From Pontibacter lucknowensis (GTDB taxonomy: Bacteria > Bacteroidota > Bacteroidia > Cytophagales > Hymenobacteraceae), in assembly GCF_900156415.1 (NCBI RefSeq), contig NZ_FTNM01000003.1, positions 1-64,000 on the forward strand: 64,000 bases of DNA, given 5' to 3'. The notes below the pieces were generated by a model. The model did no database searches. It worked only from the letters and a program-made list of their open reading frames with translations, and was not told the DNA's origin. Both the position numbers and the translations under genes were made by a program. Shown here in pieces: positions 49,795 to 57,616 of this stretch (its first letter is position 1; each line of letters starts with the position of its first letter).

Positions 49795-50215
49795 ACTTTT
49801 CTTTCCAGGTATAGCCGCAGTCGTGGCACCCATAGCGCTTACTGACGAAGGGCAGCGTAATGCCTAGCACCGCACCTAAAAATCCCCTTGCGGAGATATT
49901 TTTTGACTCGCATATCGGGCAGGATTCAGTGTCCAGGTATACCTGAGCTGGAGGCGCCAGTTCAATGTTGTCGTCGATGATGTACTCGCTGGTGCCGCGC
50001 TCTATCCGGCCCAACAGTTCGAGCGCCTCTTCCACGTCACCTTCCGTCACCTGCAGTTTCACGCCACCCACTGCCAGTGAGTAGAATGGCTGCGCCGCTA
50101 TAATTTGCTCATCCCCCAAAAAACAGAGGATACCCTCCGCCTCAAGGCGGCCTTTCAGAATGTGGGCTTCAGTGGGTTGGCTGAAGGTGGCAACGGTAAT
50201 CAGGCGCTCTGCCAT
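49793..50215 (-). CDS. DUF2007 protein with C-terminal zinc ribbon
   Basis: A 140-residue protein. The N-terminal DUF2007 (putative signal-transducing) domain has LITVATFSQPTEAHILKGRLEAEGILCFLGDEQI and ALGGVKLQV-like AVGGVKLQVTEGDVEEALELL. The C-terminal ~45 residues form a zinc-ribbon-like unit with two Cys pairs (ESCPICES and GCHDCGYTWKEK). The function is unknown; the two domains occur together widely in Bacteroidota. Its stop lies at the edge of a shared terminator and a CDGSH gene follows upstream after 31 bp, probably on the same transcript. Confidence 0.88.
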   Translation of the reverse strand: MAERLITVATFSQPTEAHILKGRLEAEGILCFLGDEQIIAAQPFYSLAVGGVKLQVTEGDVEEALELLGRIERGTSEYIIDDNIELAPPAQVYLDTESCPICESKNISARGFLGAVLGITLPFVSKRYGCHDCGYTWKEK

Positions 50216-50246
50216 GGTATACAGGTGGTGTTAAGTCAGGCTGTGT

Positions 50247-50471
50247 TTACTGTTTCTTAGGTGGAAGGTCAAAAGCTTCCGCTTCGTGCTCAAAGTGTCC
50301 TTTGTGGGAGCCGTCGCAGAATGGTTTGTTCTTAGACATGCCGCAACGGCAGATCGAAACGAGTTCCCGGCCACCGAGTCCGTATACATTGCCGTGCTTG
50401 TCCACGATCTCAAACTCACCCTCTACTCTGAGTGAGCCATTGTTGTTCACCGTTATTTTGGTCTTCGCCAT
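50247..50471 (-). CDS. CDGSH iron-sulfur domain protein
   Basis: A 74-residue protein (ATG at 50471, MAKTKITVNNNGSLRV) with the CDGSH cluster motif C-x-C-x2-(S/T)-x3-P-x-C-D-G-x2-H: ICRCGMSKNKPFCDGSHKGHF (about 44-64). It would bind one [2Fe-2S] cluster through three Cys and one His. The role is redox or iron-sulfur transfer, unassigned. Lies upstream of the DUF2007 gene. Confidence 0.92.
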   Translation of the reverse strand: MAKTKITVNNNGSLRVEGEFEIVDKHGNVYGLGGRELVSICRCGMSKNKPFCDGSHKGHFEHEAEAFDLPPKKQ

Positions 50472-50559
50472 TGTCTTGTGTTTAGTACAATAACAAATAT
50501 AGTTTTTTTGCGGCACAATTGCCAGAGGTTAGGCTCAGGTATGGGCAGGCTTAAAACAC

Positions 50560-50593
50560 CACAGCCCCCGGACGTTAGTGGCCGGGGGCTGTG
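50560..50593 (-). terminator. Terminator of the 50614 lipoprotein gene
   Basis: Perfect stem CACAGCCCCCGG / CCGGGGGCTGTG with a 10-nt loop, 20 bp after the stop on the minus strand; the tail there is TGTTTTAA. Confidence 0.85.
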
Positions 50594-50613
50594 ACTCTAA
50601 TTACGTTTCAGCA

Positions 50614-51417
50614 TTAATTGCTGTACACGTAGTTGAATGTTTGAGACTTACCGTTTGGCAGCGTCACCGTCTGGCTGATCGGCATACCGCTGTCATCATA
50701 CTTGTAAGAGTAAGAACGTGTGAATGCCTTCTTGCTGTTGTGCACTTCCATAGAAGAGCGCACCAGGTTGTTCGGGCTGCTGGCAGCGCCTGGCTCTGCA
50801 AACGCGTGCAGTGGGTTTGGGTTAGAGTCGTAAGAGTTGGTAGTGGTAGCGTATAGTTTGGCTTCTCCAGTACCGTCAATCACAAACTGCTTCTCCTGTG
50901 CATAGTTGCCGTTTGGCATTGCCTGATAAGTCGTGAAAGACTTCAGTTTGCCCTTCTCCTCAGTGCCTTCGTAAATTGACTTCTTGCTCAGCTTATTAGC
51001 AGCATCGTAAGAATACGTGGTGTAGTTCTGATACTCCGGCTTGCCACCCACAAAGTAAGTAGCCACCGATTTGCTCAACTCGCCTTTGTCACTGTAAGTG
51101 AAATGCTGCTCTGTCAGTACAGTCTGGCTTTTGCCACCGTAGGTTGTGCTCTTGATCAGGCGGCCCTTGTTGTCACGCTCATACTTATCGAAGCTTTCCA
51201 CTTCACCGGTTTCCTGGTTGTAGTGGTTTACCTGGCTTAGTTGCTTACCTGCTACTTTAAAAGAAGTAACTTCAGCAGAGTCCAGCATCACATGAGATAG
51301 TGCACCCTGATCAAAAGTAGGCTGTGCAGACTCTTCGTGATCGTTTTTTTCGCAAGATGATAGTGCTACCACGCCAAATACAAGCATGGCAGGTAAAAAA
51401 CTGTTTTTCAATTTCAT
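50614..51417 (-). CDS. Lipoprotein with YD-like repeats
   Basis: A 267-residue lipoprotein; the ATG at 51417 gives signal peptide MKLKNSFLPAMLVFGVVALSS and lipobox Cys at about 22. The mature part is made of degenerate Y-x-Y-x-D/G-x-x-x-K-L strands (HFTYSDKGELSKSVATYF, YSYDAANKLSKKSIYEG, YSYKYDDSGMPISQTV), the same style as the lipoprotein at 18425-19336. It probably folds into an elongated beta structure at the cell surface. Function unknown, monocistronic. Confidence 0.78.
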   Translation of the reverse strand: MKLKNSFLPAMLVFGVVALSSCEKNDHEESAQPTFDQGALSHVMLDSAEVTSFKVAGKQLSQVNHYNQETGEVESFDKYERDNKGRLIKSTTYGGKSQTVLTEQHFTYSDKGELSKSVATYFVGGKPEYQNYTTYSYDAANKLSKKSIYEGTEEKGKLKSFTTYQAMPNGNYAQEKQFVIDGTGEAKLYATTTNSYDSNPNPLHAFAEPGAASSPNNLVRSSMEVHNSKKAFTRSYSYKYDDSGMPISQTVTLPNGKSQTFNYVYSN

Positions 51418-51651
51418 TTGGCTAAAAGTTGAAAAGTGAAAATAAATAAACAGCACAGGGCGCTTCCCCGGCAGTCTCAGGTAAAACGCCCTTTCCTTTA
51501 AAATAATTGCACCGATGTAGAGAAAATTACAGAGGAGCCTGTATTTGGTAGAATTTTACAAATCTAATTTAAGTTTAAGGCGTTGATATTTAGATGATTG
51601 TATGTTGTGTTGAATTTGTAAAAAAGTTGCGTTTTATATAAAAGTGCAATT

Positions 51652-54090
51652 TTAGTTGAGAGCAGCCGTCTGGGCGATCTGCAAAAGCTCGTCTCCGGCA
51701 TCGATATCGTGGCGCAGCTGCTCCTGGAAATTTATCGAAATGCGGAGCGCTTTCAGTCCCTGCACCCCCTGTAAGTCCTCAATTTCCAGGTCTTCCACCA
51801 CTGGCTCAATGTAGCCCTCGGCCTGCAGAAAATCGATGTAGCGGCGATACTCCTGCGCTTCGCGGGGTTGTGTATACACAATGGCAACCTTGCCGGGCTG
51901 GGTAAGGCGCTCGTCTGTGCCGCGCAATGTAGCCTTGTCAATACGCTTCTTAATGATCTCGTAACGGATGTTGTCGGCACCTTCCACGTCAAACTTCTTC
52001 TCGTCCAGCCGGAAGCGAATGCAGATCGGGCTGCTGTGCACCAGTATCAGCTGTGTGATCTCGAGCGGCAGTTTCAGGTTAGCGCGCAGCTTGTGAATGC
52101 GACGGGCAATCTCACAGGTAAGCATCAGCTGCCACAGGCGCATGTTCTTCAGGTATAGTTCCTCAAAGTGCCCGCTGTTCAACAGCGATGCCCCGATGTA
52201 GATGTTATACTCCAGTCCATCGGTCTTATACTTCTCAAAGTAGTGCGGAAATATCTGCTGTGCCTTTTCTTCCTCGCGATCCAGGAAGCTGGAGATGGTG
52301 TCGTTGATCAGGTACAGGCTCTCCTCATACGCACGTCGCTTGTTATACACGACACCGTTGGGGTTATTGGTCGCCTTGCGGTAAGCCTCGATGGCCTTTT
52401 GGGTAGAGGGATACTTGTGGCCAAAGTGATTGAAAAGCGGCTCAATCTCGGTGCGCAAAAACTCCAGCACATTAGCCTCATCACCAGAGCCCAGTTCGTG
52501 CACGAGGTTCTGGGAATACTTGTCTATCTTATACACCAGTTCGTCCAGGATAGAGAGTGGCAGGTTGTCCTTGGCAGCCAGGATGACCTCTTTGGCCAGC
52601 ACCAGTTGGTCAAGCAAGTCGCCCTGTATGGCTTTGTTGCGCTCGGTTGCCGAGCTGCGGATATCCGATGCGCCATAGAGCGGGTAGATGTCCCGGAACA
52701 CGATCGGCTCGATCTCAGCCGGCACGTTACGCTCCATCTTGTCGAGGAGGTTAATGGCTGCCTGCGTAAAGCGCCACTCCACGATCGGGTGAATGGCGGT
52801 ATACTTCTCTTTAATAATATTCTGTATGCTGCTGCGCAGCTCCTCCAGCATCCGGTTCAGGGCCAATGCAAAAAGTGGCAGAATTTCTTTTAGCTTAATA
52901 GTAGAAAGCGCATTCAGTTCGCCAGGTATAGGAGAGGCCAGTTCCAGCATCCCGATCGTTTTGCCTTCATAGTGCAGCGGCGCGATGATCAGGTTGCGTA
53001 TGCCCGTTTTTATCAGCTCCTGCTCCAGTCTGCCCGGTTCGTCGAGCTGCTCCAGGTCGTCTACCACAATGGTGTTGCCTTTGGCCAGCACCGGAGCGTA
53101 GATCGAGTCAACGAGGTCTTCCAGCTTAATAGGAGAGCTCTTGGTCAGCACCAGGCCATTCCAGGTTTTGCGGGCGTAGTTAGTGTCAAACTCCTGCAGG
53201 GCAGGGAAGGAGGCCAGCCCCAGCCGCAGACCCGGCAGCCCGAAAAGCACGCGAAGCTTCTGCTGCAGGCTCTCAAAACCCTCCTGTGTGGTTACAGAGT
53301 CCTGATCGAGCAGGTCGTAGCGCAGCGAGGAAATAGTTTCCTCGTTGGTTACGTCCGTAAAATCACAGATCGCAAAGCCGCTGAACTCATAGTTCTCAGG
53401 TGGTAGTTTCTGCATCCAGAGGTCCAGGTCATTGTAGCGGTTTATCAGAAAGTTGATTTCCTGTGTGCTTAGCTTTTTGATCGGACCTTTGGCCTTCACT
53501 TTCATGAATTTCAGGTCGATGATCAGCTTGTAATGCCGGTCCAGTTTGGTGAACTTGTCCTTGATGCTGAAGATAAAGGGCTCATCCACCATAAAGTTGG
53601 CATTGTAGAACTTCTCCAGGATCAGGGTGTAAGCCGATAGCGTCTGGCGGAAAAGCAGCGTCTTGAGATCGACATTTAGTTTTTGGGTATAGTTACCGCC
53701 TCCCAGCAGGTCGAGCTCTTCCAGGCGGGGAGTGGCATAGAAGCTGTCGAAGTGAAAAGGCAGTACCGTGGCTCGCAGGTCATTCTCCCAGAGAGCACTC
53801 GGGAAAATATCCTCCATCAGGATGTCAACGGTATCGATGTATTTATCAATAATAGACACGTCCTCGATCGGCTCCAGCAGCTCGGGGTTTTTGCGCAGCA
53901 GACCGGCCAGCTCGTTTACACGGGCCACGTTGCAGTTCGGGTCAGTCTCGATCTTGTTTTCCCAGTAGGTCACAAGCGGCGATAGGCTGAGCGTGGTCTT
54001 GAACGGAAACTGCTCGGCGCTCAGAATGATCTCGTCCCGGTTAGGTATAGAAACAACGGTTTCGTGGAAGTTGTCCCTTGTTTTGCGCAT
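51652..54090 (-). CDS. Large GAF-domain protein
   Basis: An 812-residue cytoplasmic protein; the start MRKTRDNFHETVVSIPNRDEI at 54090 is preferred, because 49 further upstream residues are uncharacteristic. A GAF domain lies at about 270-430 (ESLQQKLRVLFGLPGLRLGLASF ... GNTIVVDDLEQLDEPGRLEQELIKTGIRNLIIAPLHYEGKTIGMLELASPI). The rest is alpha-helical with no kinase, HD or DGC domain, so the protein is a sensor or scaffold rather than an enzyme by visible motif. Monocistronic; the 239-bp upstream region is shared divergently with the 54330 gene. Confidence 0.82.
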   Translation of the reverse strand: MRKTRDNFHETVVSIPNRDEIILSAEQFPFKTTLSLSPLVTYWENKIETDPNCNVARVNELAGLLRKNPELLEPIEDVSIIDKYIDTVDILMEDIFPSALWENDLRATVLPFHFDSFYATPRLEELDLLGGGNYTQKLNVDLKTLLFRQTLSAYTLILEKFYNANFMVDEPFIFSIKDKFTKLDRHYKLIIDLKFMKVKAKGPIKKLSTQEINFLINRYNDLDLWMQKLPPENYEFSGFAICDFTDVTNEETISSLRYDLLDQDSVTTQEGFESLQQKLRVLFGLPGLRLGLASFPALQEFDTNYARKTWNGLVLTKSSPIKLEDLVDSIYAPVLAKGNTIVVDDLEQLDEPGRLEQELIKTGIRNLIIAPLHYEGKTIGMLELASPIPGELNALSTIKLKEILPLFALALNRMLEELRSSIQNIIKEKYTAIHPIVEWRFTQAAINLLDKMERNVPAEIEPIVFRDIYPLYGASDIRSSATERNKAIQGDLLDQLVLAKEVILAAKDNLPLSILDELVYKIDKYSQNLVHELGSGDEANVLEFLRTEIEPLFNHFGHKYPSTQKAIEAYRKATNNPNGVVYNKRRAYEESLYLINDTISSFLDREEEKAQQIFPHYFEKYKTDGLEYNIYIGASLLNSGHFEELYLKNMRLWQLMLTCEIARRIHKLRANLKLPLEITQLILVHSSPICIRFRLDEKKFDVEGADNIRYEIIKKRIDKATLRGTDERLTQPGKVAIVYTQPREAQEYRRYIDFLQAEGYIEPVVEDLEIEDLQGVQGLKALRISINFQEQLRHDIDAGDELLQIAQTAALN

Positions 54091-54329
54091 ATAAGTTTTT
54101 TGTATGGATAGGGGAAGAACGTGTGTGGCACAATCCCAGGTGCAGTGCAGGCGAAATACCTGTCTTTGCTTTAAACGTAAGCGGCCGCAAAAAGATAGTG
54201 GGCGGCCTGTTATACCTGGTGCAGGTATAACAGGCATGGATTAAAAATATAGCTCCTTTAGAATATTCTGGCATAATATTTATTGGGAGAGAAGTGTTAG
54301 AAGAATGATTGATCAAGTAAAACCAACCT

Positions 54330-54962
54330 ATGAAGAAGTTATTTGTTGCAGCCCTGATGCTGATGACGGTGCTGAGCACGCTGGGTGCCCAGGCACAAAC
54401 TAAGTCAAAGCTGGAGCAGGACCTGGAGGATTTCCGTGCCTGGATGAACAAGAGAGTCAGCCAGGGCGACAGTATAACAAGGGCTGAATGGCCTGTGATC
54501 AAGCAGGAGTTCAGAACCCGTACGCAAAGCCTGGACCGGAATAGCAGCCAAATGAGTGAAGCTTCGAAGCAGGAGTACGGGGAGCTCAAAACCCGTTACA
54601 ATGAGTGGGAGGCGGAGAAGGAGGAAAGCTACGGCGACCCCCTGAACCGTGAGACAGCCGCTGCCTGGGAGCGCCGCCTGGCCGGAACCAACAAGATCGG
54701 CCAGCTTAAGGCCAGCCAACTGCGCGGTGCTTTTGTCAGGTTCATGGAAAACGTGCGGGCACAGCGCACCGACTGGAGCCTCCGCGACTGGGACTATGCC
54801 GAGCACGTGTACCTGCTGCTCAGCGACCGCAAGCAGCAGGTAATCAGTCAGATGAGCAACAGCGATAAAATGAAGGTGGCTGCTTTGCAGTTAGAGTTCA
54901 ACACCCTGCGCAAGAGCCGCGACGCCAAGGACAGGTATAACCAGATGCGGGAGCAGCGGTAA
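54330..54962 (+). CDS. Exported helical protein of unknown function
   Basis: A 210-residue protein with a clear signal peptide (MKKLFVAALMLMTVLSTLGAQA, cleaved before QTKSK). The mature part is highly charged and helical (SKLEQDLEDFRAWMNKRV, KQEYGELKTRYNEWEAEKEESYGDP, LEFNTLRKSRDAKDRYNQMREQR), with no Cys. I do not recognise a family. It is divergent from the GAF-protein gene. A periplasmic stress or envelope role is conceivable but not shown. Confidence 0.7.
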   Translation: MKKLFVAALMLMTVLSTLGAQAQTKSKLEQDLEDFRAWMNKRVSQGDSITRAEWPVIKQEFRTRTQSLDRNSSQMSEASKQEYGELKTRYNEWEAEKEESYGDPLNRETAAAWERRLAGTNKIGQLKASQLRGAFVRFMENVRAQRTDWSLRDWDYAEHVYLLLSDRKQQVISQMSNSDKMKVAALQLEFNTLRKSRDAKDRYNQMREQR

Positions 54963-54990
54963 GTATAGCCTCCAGTAGAATAGCAAACAT

Positions 54991-55040
54991 GAAAATAGCC
55001 GGGGCGTGCAGTAATCACTACACGCCCCGGCTATTTTCAG
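54991..55040. terminator. Perfect 19-bp inverted repeat terminator
   Basis: Arms TGAAAATAGCCGGGGCGTG and CACGCCCCGGCTATTTTCA with a 12-nt loop; it lies between the convergent genes at 54330 and 55055. Confidence 0.88.
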
Positions 55041-55054
55041 TTTATTACATGCTG

Positions 55055-55234
55055 CTAAATGGCATTCTGGCCTTTGGTTCCGCCAGACTGGTCTTTTTTG
55101 TCATTGCGGCCCTGGTTAGGGCTTTTGTCTTTTTGCTGATCGCTCAGGCTGCGGTGCCCTTCCTGTCCGCCTTTGTGCTTAGCTTCCGGTTTGTTTTCGG
55201 ACTTGTTGCGGTCTTGATTGTGTCCTTTTGTCAT
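55055..55234 (-). CDS. Small hydrophilic protein (KGG-like)
   Basis: A 59-residue very hydrophilic protein starting MTKGHNQDRNKSENKPEAKH, rich in Lys, Asn, Gln and Gly and with KGG and GG-T-K segments, similar in style to the general stress (KGG-repeat) proteins. It has no folded core. The ATG at 55234 is chosen because the preceding in-frame part is unlike it. Function unknown; possibly desiccation- or osmotic-stress related by composition. Its end is 14 bp from a strong shared terminator. Confidence 0.55.
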   Translation of the reverse strand: MTKGHNQDRNKSENKPEAKHKGGQEGHRSLSDQQKDKSPNQGRNDKKDQSGGTKGQNAI

Positions 55235-55381
55235 AGCTTTTAAATAAGATGTTGGTAATTTATTTGACGTGTGCGTGACACCTTCACGCTGTTCTCCAAC
55301 TGATACACGCACGTTACTCAATAAACGACCTTAAGAGCGCAAGGGTTAGGCCGATTGTGTATAAATGGCCCTTGTGCCAGA

Positions 55382-55810
55382 CTAAGCTTTGCCCTCATCA
55401 GGAAGAAGCAGGTATAGCGAGAAAGCGCCTACAGCCATGACCAGGTCACGGACAGCAATGTCGTAGTATTCGCCCGTTAACAAAAGGTTGATGGCGATGC
55501 CTACCAGCCATAAGCCGACCACCAGCGCCCCTATCTTTGGTTTTACGAGTACAAACACGCCCGCTATGATCTCAATGATACCCACCAGACTCATAAAAGT
55601 GCCCGTGCTGAAAGGCAGGATATCGGCGACTACCGGCGCAAGGTATTTGTCCCAGTCAGTAAGCAGGTGTAGGAATTTGTCGAGGCCAGCCAGGATAGGC
55701 ACCAGGGCATAAGTGTACTTTGTTAAAGCGGTGACGGTAGCGATGCGGTCGTACGCCGGGCGCTCAGTCCGCTGCGCACCGGTTGTTGTTGTTGATGCAA
55801 TTGTTTCCAT
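55382..55810 (-). CDS. Small DoxX-like membrane protein
   Basis: A 142-residue membrane protein with an extended polar N-terminus (METIASTTTTGAQRTERPAYD) and four hydrophobic segments. Visible stretches are TKYTYALVPILAGLDKFLHLLTDW, MSLVGIIEIIAGVFVLVKPKIGALVVGLWLVGIAINLLL and LVMAVGAFSLYLLL, the arrangement of DoxX/DoxD-like proteins (compare the conserved G-x-x-K-F and E-x-x-x-G-x-x-L positions). Function unknown. It is divergent from the ECF sigma factor gene, with a shared 139-bp region that contains ACTTATAAGT and GTTAC-N8-GTAAC palindromes, so it could be a sigma-factor target. Confidence 0.72.
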   Translation of the reverse strand: METIASTTTTGAQRTERPAYDRIATVTALTKYTYALVPILAGLDKFLHLLTDWDKYLAPVVADILPFSTGTFMSLVGIIEIIAGVFVLVKPKIGALVVGLWLVGIAINLLLTGEYYDIAVRDLVMAVGAFSLYLLLPDEGKA

Positions 55811-55949
55811 GATGATTTCCTCCGTTTTAGTTGATTTCTTATTTTGTTTGTTTCTGATAGTTAGATACTTATAAGTGAAAATCGTTACAAAAGAATGTAA
55901 CTAATTGGTCTGAAACGCATCTACTGTATGTATCATACCTATTAAGATC

Positions 55950-56630
55950 ATGAAACAGATAACAGCAACTGAAAAAGCGGCACTCAGTGATGTAGCAGTG
56001 GTGGAGAGGGTGCTCGACGGGGACGTGTCACTGTATGAGCTCCTCATGCGCCGCCACAACCAAAAGCTCTACCGGGTGATAAGGAGTTACCTGAAGCAGG
56101 AACAAGAGGTGGAGGATGTCATGCAGGAGACTTATATGAAGGCTTTTGAAAAGCTGGCGCAGTTCCGTAGCGATGCCATGTTTTCTACCTGGCTTATCCG
56201 GATTGGGATCAACAAAGCGCTGGCAAGGCTGCGGGAGCAGAAAAAATTGTCTTCAGCCACGTACCTGCTTGACCAGCCGGAGGGTTTGTCTTCTCTCTTA
56301 AGCCAGATGAACGCTGCGAACCCGGAGCAGGCTGCTATCCGGCAGGAAGTAAAACAGCTGGTGGAAAGCGCCATCGATAGCATACCTGAAAAGTATAGGA
56401 TTGTCTATACGCTCCGCGAAGTGGAAGACTTATCTATTCATGACATCGCACAGTGCCTCGTTCTTTCTGAAAGTAACGTGAAGGTGCGCCTGCACCGGGC
56501 AAAGTCCATGCTCAAGGAGAGTCTGTTCAAGCTGTCGATCGTTGGTGATGTGTTTGAGTTCGGCAACAGGCGCTGCGATGCAGTAGTGATACGTGTGCTC
56601 CGTGCCTTGCCTCCGGACTGGAAGGTATAG
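55950..56630 (+). CDS. ECF-type RNA polymerase sigma factor
   Basis: A 226-residue sigma-70 family factor. Region 2 is clear (LYRVIRSYLKQEQEVEDVMQETYMKAFEKLAQFRSDAMFSTWLIRIGINKAL, about 35-86) and region 4 follows (IDSIPEKYRIVYTLREVEDLSIHDIAQCLVLSESNVKVRLHRAKSMLKE, about 142-190). The C-terminal ~35 residues (VGDVFEFGNRRCDAVVIRVLRALPPDWKV) extend beyond region 4, which is longer than the shortest ECF factors. No anti-sigma gene is adjacent. The stop codon TAG is part of an AGGTATAG word (56623-56630). Confidence 0.93.
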   Translation: MKQITATEKAALSDVAVVERVLDGDVSLYELLMRRHNQKLYRVIRSYLKQEQEVEDVMQETYMKAFEKLAQFRSDAMFSTWLIRIGINKALARLREQKKLSSATYLLDQPEGLSSLLSQMNAANPEQAAIRQEVKQLVESAIDSIPEKYRIVYTLREVEDLSIHDIAQCLVLSESNVKVRLHRAKSMLKESLFKLSIVGDVFEFGNRRCDAVVIRVLRALPPDWKV

Positions 56631-56872
56631 AGCTAAAATAAGCAGAGTCTGAGACGGAGTGCTATGCCCTGGCTGGCAGAAGACGTAACGCAAGTGTAGT
56701 TTATAGGAAGTGCTGATGCTAAGTAGTTATGGATTAATAAGATAAGGAGAATGCGATCTGTTCGTGAGCAGAAGCACCAAAAAAAACAGAGCCTGGGGGC
56801 AGGAATTAGGCTGGGGCATGACCGAAAAAGCCGTAATTTGCAGTCGGTTTTTTCAACTATTACACCATTACC

Positions 56873-57487
56873 ATGCACATTGCGATCGTCGGCAATATTG
56901 GCGCCGGCAAAACCACCCTGGCCACTAAACTTTCCCAGCATTTTAAGTGGGAGCTATACCTGGAGGCAGTAGAGAACAATCCTTACCTGAAGGACTTTTA
57001 TGAAGACATGGAGCGGTGGTCCTTTCACCTGCAGGTGTTCTTTTTGAACAGCCGCTTTGGTCAGGTGCAGCAGATCCAGTCCAAAGACGGGCATGTGATC
57101 CAGGATCGCACCATTTATGAGGATGCTTACATCTTTGCCAAGAACCTGCACCAGTCAGGCTTGATGAGCACGCGTGACTACGATAACTACTTCGCCCTGT
57201 TCCAGTCGATGATCAGCATGGTGAAAGCGCCTGACCTGATGATTTACCTGAAGGCTGACCTGCCTAAACTGATCGGACAGATCGAGAAGCGCAACCGCGA
57301 CTACGAAAACAACATCAGCATCAACTACCTGCGTAACCTCAACGAGCACTACAACAACTGGATGAGCACTTATGATCAGGGCAAACTGCTGGTGATCGAT
57401 GTGAATAACATGGACTTTGTGGCCAATCCCGAGGATTTAGGTTCTATTATAGAGAGAATCAATAGTGAACTGTTCGGATTGTTTTAG
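56873..57487 (+). CDS. Deoxynucleoside kinase
   Basis: A 204-residue deoxynucleoside kinase. It has the P-loop GNIGAGKTTLATKL (about 7-20), the conserved E-x-x-x-x-N-P-Y segment (EAVENNPYLKDFY, about 30-42), the DRTIYEDAYIFA motif (about 83) with the catalytic Asp/Arg, and a C-terminal lid. Family members phosphorylate deoxyadenosine/deoxyguanosine or deoxycytidine in salvage; which substrate is used cannot be decided by eye. It begins 242 bp after the sigma factor gene and is followed by a terminator. Confidence 0.93.
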   Translation: MHIAIVGNIGAGKTTLATKLSQHFKWELYLEAVENNPYLKDFYEDMERWSFHLQVFFLNSRFGQVQQIQSKDGHVIQDRTIYEDAYIFAKNLHQSGLMSTRDYDNYFALFQSMISMVKAPDLMIYLKADLPKLIGQIEKRNRDYENNISINYLRNLNEHYNNWMSTYDQGKLLVIDVNNMDFVANPEDLGSIIERINSELFGLF

Positions 57488-57511
57488 GTATACTGAAGCA
57501 GTTTCAAGATA

Positions 57512-57543
57512 TAAGCCGCTGTGCCGTAAGGTGCAACGGCTTT
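57512..57543 (+). terminator. Terminator after the deoxynucleoside kinase gene
   Basis: Stem AAGCCG...CGGCTT with an inner stem TGTGCCG/GGTGCA, followed by TTTCTTTT. Confidence 0.75.
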
Positions 57544-57616
57544 TTCTTTTAACTCAAATCCTGTATCTTCCATCTTGAATATTTCTCATCTTGATAAACA
57601 CTAACCTTATACCTAC

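Noticed and set aside
52168-52893. 241-codon plus-strand frame opposite the GAF-protein gene
   Set aside because: Antisense frame in a GC-rich gene; no motif or promoter supports it.
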